Of a stretch of 64,000 nucleotides of DNA, positions 61,679 to 64,000 are shown one piece after another. Origin of the DNA: DAOUCP01 sp034432155 (GTDB lineage: Bacteria > Chloroflexota > Anaerolineae > Epilineales > Epilineaceae); contig DAOUCP010000085.1 of NCBI GenBank assembly GCA_034432155.1, positions 16,164-80,163 on the forward strand. Reading direction: 5' to 3'. The notes below the pieces were generated by a model. That model saw only the letters and a list, made by a program, of their open reading frames with translations. It was not told the origin of the DNA and made no database searches. The position numbers and the translations under genes are program-made. Positions within the stretch are counted from its first letter, which is position 1, and every line of letters starts with the position of its first letter.

Positions 61679-62390
61679 GCGGCAAGACCTCGTCCACGCT
61701 TGGCTCCGGCAGCGCCACGCCGCTCTGGCGCGCCAGCTCGGCCAACAGGCTGGCGGTGCGCTGCCGAATGTGTTCCGCAAACGCCTGCAGGGCGTCTCGC
61801 TGGCCGCCGCTCGGGCAGCCATCGAACCGCTCGGCCTGGCCGAAGCGCACCCACAGCGTGCCCCGCCTTGGCCAGCGGGCTCCCTTGGGCATGAGCCGGT
61901 AGGCGCCGTGAATGGCACAGGGCACCACCTGAGCTCCGGTCCGGGCTGCCAGCCAGGCGAAGCCGGGATCGTAGGCACCAAGTCGCCCGTCCGGGCTGCG
62001 CGTCCCCTCGGGAGCCAGACCCACCAGGCCACCGTCCTCCAGGACGCGCAAGAGCAGCCGCAGCACATCCAGGTCCCGCCCGTCCCGCCGAGCCGGAATC
62101 GCCCCCACGCGGCGCAGGAAGGCGCCGAAGAGCGGAATCGAGAGCAATTCGGCTTTGGCCACAAAGTGCCCCGGCCGCTTGAGGGCGTAGCCAGCCACAA
62201 ACAGGTCCAGAGCGCTGGTGTGATTGGCGGTCACAATGGTCGCCTCGCCCGGTGGTGGCAGATGCTGGCGCCCGGAGACATGCGTTTTCAGGTAGACGTC
62301 GAATACCACCTGCGAGAGCGCCCGGGCCACGAAGTAGGCTCGTTCGCTGGGCGCCTCCATCCGCGAGACTTCCCGGGGGGACACCTTCAC
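61668..62390 (-). CDS. 1-acyl-sn-glycerol-3-phosphate acyltransferase (PlsC-like)
   Basis: A 240-residue lysophospholipid acyltransferase. IVTANHTSALDLFVAGY holds the HX4D catalytic motif, GAIPARRDGRDLDVL the second block, and LVGLAPEGTRSPDGRL the glycerol-phosphate-binding EGTRS. VVPCAIHGAYRLMPKG completes the fold. It should add the second acyl chain to make phosphatidic acid. GTG 62390 overlaps the upstream stop as GTGA; ATG 62360 is the alternative, ten codons in. It overlaps the CaiB-type gene by 11 nt. Confidence 0.9.
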   Translation of the reverse strand: MKVSPREVSRMEAPSERAYFVARALSQVVFDVYLKTHVSGRQHLPPPGEATIVTANHTSALDLFVAGYALKRPGHFVAKAELLSIPLFGAFLRRVGAIPARRDGRDLDVLRLLLRVLEDGGLVGLAPEGTRSPDGRLGAYDPGFAWLAARTGAQVVPCAIHGAYRLMPKGARWPRRGTLWVRFGQAERFDGCPSGGQRDALQAFAEHIRQRTASLLAELARQSGVALPEPSVDEVLPHAG

Positions 62391-63112
62391 CCTGCCAGCG
62401 CTCCTGGCCGTCGGGTCGCGCGTCGGGTCGCCAGCCGCTTCAGCCCGCGACCGCAGCCCACCGCCAATGCGCCGCCGACCGTCGCCAGGCCAAGCAAGAC
62501 GACCGCCACGTCGTACCAGAACCGCTCTGGGAAGAGCCGAATGAGACCCGAATCGGCGCCAAACTGCCAGGTCCCGGGAGGGAACACCATCTCGTGGAAA
62601 CGAACGAAGAAGGTAGACCAGGACAGCCCCACGGCGGCTGCGACCAGGCCGGCCAGGCCGAGCGTCAGCCAACCGCCTCTTTCGATCGTCCATGGCCACG
62701 ACGGCCAACGACCGGCCAGCCAAAGGATCCCACCCGTCGCCAGCACGGCCAGGCCCACCACGGCCAGCATCTCGAGCGCCCGCAGCCGGCGCCGCACGTC
62801 CATCAGGTGGGCAATCTCTGGCGCCGTGAAGACGGGCCGGTCGTTCCGTCGCAGCTCGGCAAGCGTCTCCCGACTCGTTTGACCGACCACGAACGCCGTG
62901 GCTGGAACGGCCAAGGCCAGGCGCTGGGCAGCAGTCAAGCCTGGAGCTGCTGGAAAGCCTTGCCGGGCGTACTCCCAGCGCAGGAAGCGCTCCGAGGCCA
63001 GCAGCCGCACGCTCGTCAAAAGGACCAGAATCGGCACCGCCAGTGTCACTGCGAAAGCGAGCCACCCGGCGCCGGCGAGGCGCCGCCGCATGGGCCGCAA
63101 GGGGCGTTGCAT
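62387..63112 (-). CDS. DUF1461 integral membrane protein
   Basis: A 241-residue membrane protein of the DUF1461 family. The hallmark is FVRFHEMVFPPGTWQFGADSGLIRLFPERFWYD. Five hydrophobic segments are visible, including one right after the basic start (LAFAVTLAVPILVLLTSV). Some relatives (Lit) move acyl chains on lipoproteins, and the pairing with a PlsC-like gene makes lipid work plausible here, but that is inference. ATG 63112 follows an extended -10 box by 8 nt, so the mRNA is probably leaderless; ATG 63091 is the alternative. Confidence 0.85.
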   Translation of the reverse strand: MQRPLRPMRRRLAGAGWLAFAVTLAVPILVLLTSVRLLASERFLRWEYARQGFPAAPGLTAAQRLALAVPATAFVVGQTSRETLAELRRNDRPVFTAPEIAHLMDVRRRLRALEMLAVVGLAVLATGGILWLAGRWPSWPWTIERGGWLTLGLAGLVAAAVGLSWSTFFVRFHEMVFPPGTWQFGADSGLIRLFPERFWYDVAVVLLGLATVGGALAVGCGRGLKRLATRRATRRPGALAG

Positions 63113-63120
63113 GGCCGGCA

Positions 63121-63129
63121 AGTATACCA
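63121..63129 (-). promoter_or_regulatory. Extended -10 promoter of the DUF1461-PlsC-CaiB operon
   Basis: On the minus strand TGGTATACT (63129-63121), 8 nt before the ATG at 63112. No -35 box is evident. The arrangement predicts a leaderless transcript. Confidence 0.5.
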
Positions 63130-63524
63130 GAGCCTCGGCCCTTGGCCGCCCGCCGCTGAGCGTGGCAGGCCTGCTCGAATCCCTTCGTCGGCGGGTCCCG
63201 CAAGGTCGGCGAGTCGGGACCGCCTCCCGCGACGACGGCCTCCCGATGCCGTAGGCGCACCAGAGCAGCGTCACCGCCAGCCGCGATTCCTAGGGCGGCT
63301 GACCACGACCGTGCCCCTCGTACGCGACGTAGATCGGCGACAGATCCAGTAGCCCGGCGACTTCGGCAAGCAGCAGCGCCGGAGGATCCTCAGGCAACTA
63401 CTCACCCAAGTCCGGCGGCAGCAATCATCACTGCTCGATGGCGCCTTCCCGAAAGGAGTTGGTCATGCCGCACGGGGCAGGCCCAGCCCCCTGCAGCCGC
63501 CAGCTTTGCCCGACAGGCTGCCAG

Positions 63525-63693
63525 GGCTCGGCGTTCCGCCGAGCCTCGGCCGCGCCCAACCACGTGGGATCGGCAGGGAACATGGCACGCTTCTTGCAGC
63601 GCCCGAGGAGCAACCGTGCCTATCGGTGACGCTCGGCATGCCTTTTGCCGGGTACGAACCGGGGCTAAGGCTCGGTGTCCAGCCGAGCCTCGG
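63525..63693. repeat. Two copies of a 25-bp hairpin repeat
   Basis: Copies at 63525-63549 and 63669-63693 share GGCTCGG, a short variable loop and GCCGAGCCTCGG, differing at 3 of 25 bases. Each folds into a 7-9-bp stem. No T tract follows either, so they do not look like terminators. Confidence 0.7.
63583..63598 (+). promoter_or_regulatory. Sigma-54-type -24/-12 site
   Basis: TGGCACG, four bases, TTGCA: an exact match to the -24/-12 consensus with correct GG-to-GC spacing. It lies ~125 nt before the start codon at 63734 on the same strand. Whether this genome encodes sigma-54 is unknown from the window. Confidence 0.35.
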
Positions 63694-63733
63694 GCTCCTG
63701 CTCGCAGGCCTCGCGCTGGCGGGCTCTGGATCC

Positions 63734-64000
63734 ATGACGAGGCAAAGCGTGCGACGCGTACTGGCAACCACACTGGCAACGGTAAGCTTGTCCCTGGCCA
63801 GGGCCGGCACTCCCACTGCCGCCGACCCCATCCCGGTCGACCAACTGGTCGTGGTGTCCCAGATTCGCCGCTTTGACCTGAACGGCGACCCTTGGCTGTG
63901 GGGATGGGCCAGCCAACCAGGCTGCCACAGCCTCTCCATCTTCCGCCTGGGAGACCAAAGCCCCGTCTTCCGCCTGCCCACCGCCAACCCCGACTGGTGG
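63734..64000 (+). CDS. N-terminus of a secreted protein (3' truncated)
   Basis: An open frame of 89 codons that runs off the window edge. It starts MTRQSVRRVLATTLATVSLSLARA, a signal peptide with basic start and hydrophobic core, likely cleaved near ARAG or TAA. The mature part (IRRFDLNGDPWLWGWASQPGCHSLSIFRLGD) has a high share of Trp and matches no family I recognise. The ribosome-binding site is weak. Too little is visible to propose a role. Confidence 0.55.
   Translation, partial: MTRQSVRRVLATTLATVSLSLARAGTPTAADPIPVDQLVVVSQIRRFDLNGDPWLWGWASQPGCHSLSIFRLGDQSPVFRLPTANPDWW

Larger units (their letters stand above)
63113..63733. other. 621-nt intergenic region with promoters and paired hairpin repeats
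   Basis: It carries the minus-strand promoter at 63129-63121, two near-identical hairpin repeats (63525-63549 and 63669-63693) and a sigma-54-like site at 63583-63598. No frame here resembles a gene; open frames on either strand lack starts with ribosome-binding sites and known motifs. Confidence 0.55.

Overview
The window is a GC-rich (about two thirds by eye), gene-dense piece of bacterial chromosome. I see no transposase, integrase, phage gene, CRISPR array, tRNA or rRNA. The most likely source is a member of the Chloroflexota. The support is the split glycine dehydrogenase (GcvPA + GcvPB), the small DUF951 and DUF1461 proteins, and several secreted proteins ending in a Pro/Thr-rich stalk or a short hydrophobic tail around Leu-Pro. 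I recall such tails from Chloroflexota secretomes but could not check this.

Layout. 1-3714: 3' part of a large secreted protein with regulatory-fold, dockerin and cohesin-like domains. 3862-8412: glycine cleavage operon gcvT-(GNAT)-gcvPA-gcvPB behind a good promoter; no gcvH is present. 8409-10364 (minus): secreted beta-propeller-like protein whose stop codon interlocks with that of gcvPB. 10471-14100: two membrane proteins related to the antiporter subunits of complex I. 14183-18706: tilS, a processive GT2 glycosyltransferase, DUF951, a site-2 protease (M50) and an HD-domain protein. 18707-21828: repeat-rich ground around a two-subunit CoA-transferase operon. 21829-33061: a TyrA-like dehydrogenase, then a polysaccharide synthesis and export cluster (GT4, ABC permease, ABC ATPase with a C-terminal beta domain, methyltransferase, GT4, GT2, GT2-GT4 fusion) with tightly overlapping genes. 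33303-35012: secreted protein with carboxypeptidase-regulatory-like domains.

35359-46242 (minus): iron-sulfur and molybdopterin subunits of an IorAB-type hydroxylase, a very large alpha-2-macroglobulin-like lipoprotein, a Memo-family protein with a signal-like N-terminus, and an acyl-CoA synthetase. 46403-47638 (minus): a regulator combining an RNA polymerase alpha-CTD-like domain, a sigma region 4-like HTH and apparent winged helices. It lies between the hydroxylase genes and the divergent xdhC and mocA-like maturation genes. 49805-55382: propionyl-CoA synthetase, an SGNH protein, and an acyltransferase-3/SGNH fusion. 55379-60351 (minus): GT4, glmS and a TolB-like propeller protein. 60464-63112 (minus): CaiB-type CoA-transferase, PlsC-like acyltransferase and a DUF1461 membrane protein. 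63734-end: start of a secreted protein cut by the window edge.

Themes. (1) Cell-surface construction: polysaccharide assembly, export, methylation and acylation, plus many exported proteins. (2) Acyl-CoA metabolism: two synthetases and two CoA-transferase systems. (3) A molybdenum hydroxylase with maturation genes and a candidate regulator. (4) Unusual expression signals: several genes start 7-9 nt after a -10 hexamer (likely leaderless mRNAs), and two genes appear to start with CTG inside a CTGA stop/start overlap. The intergenic regions carry several degenerate tandem-repeat types.
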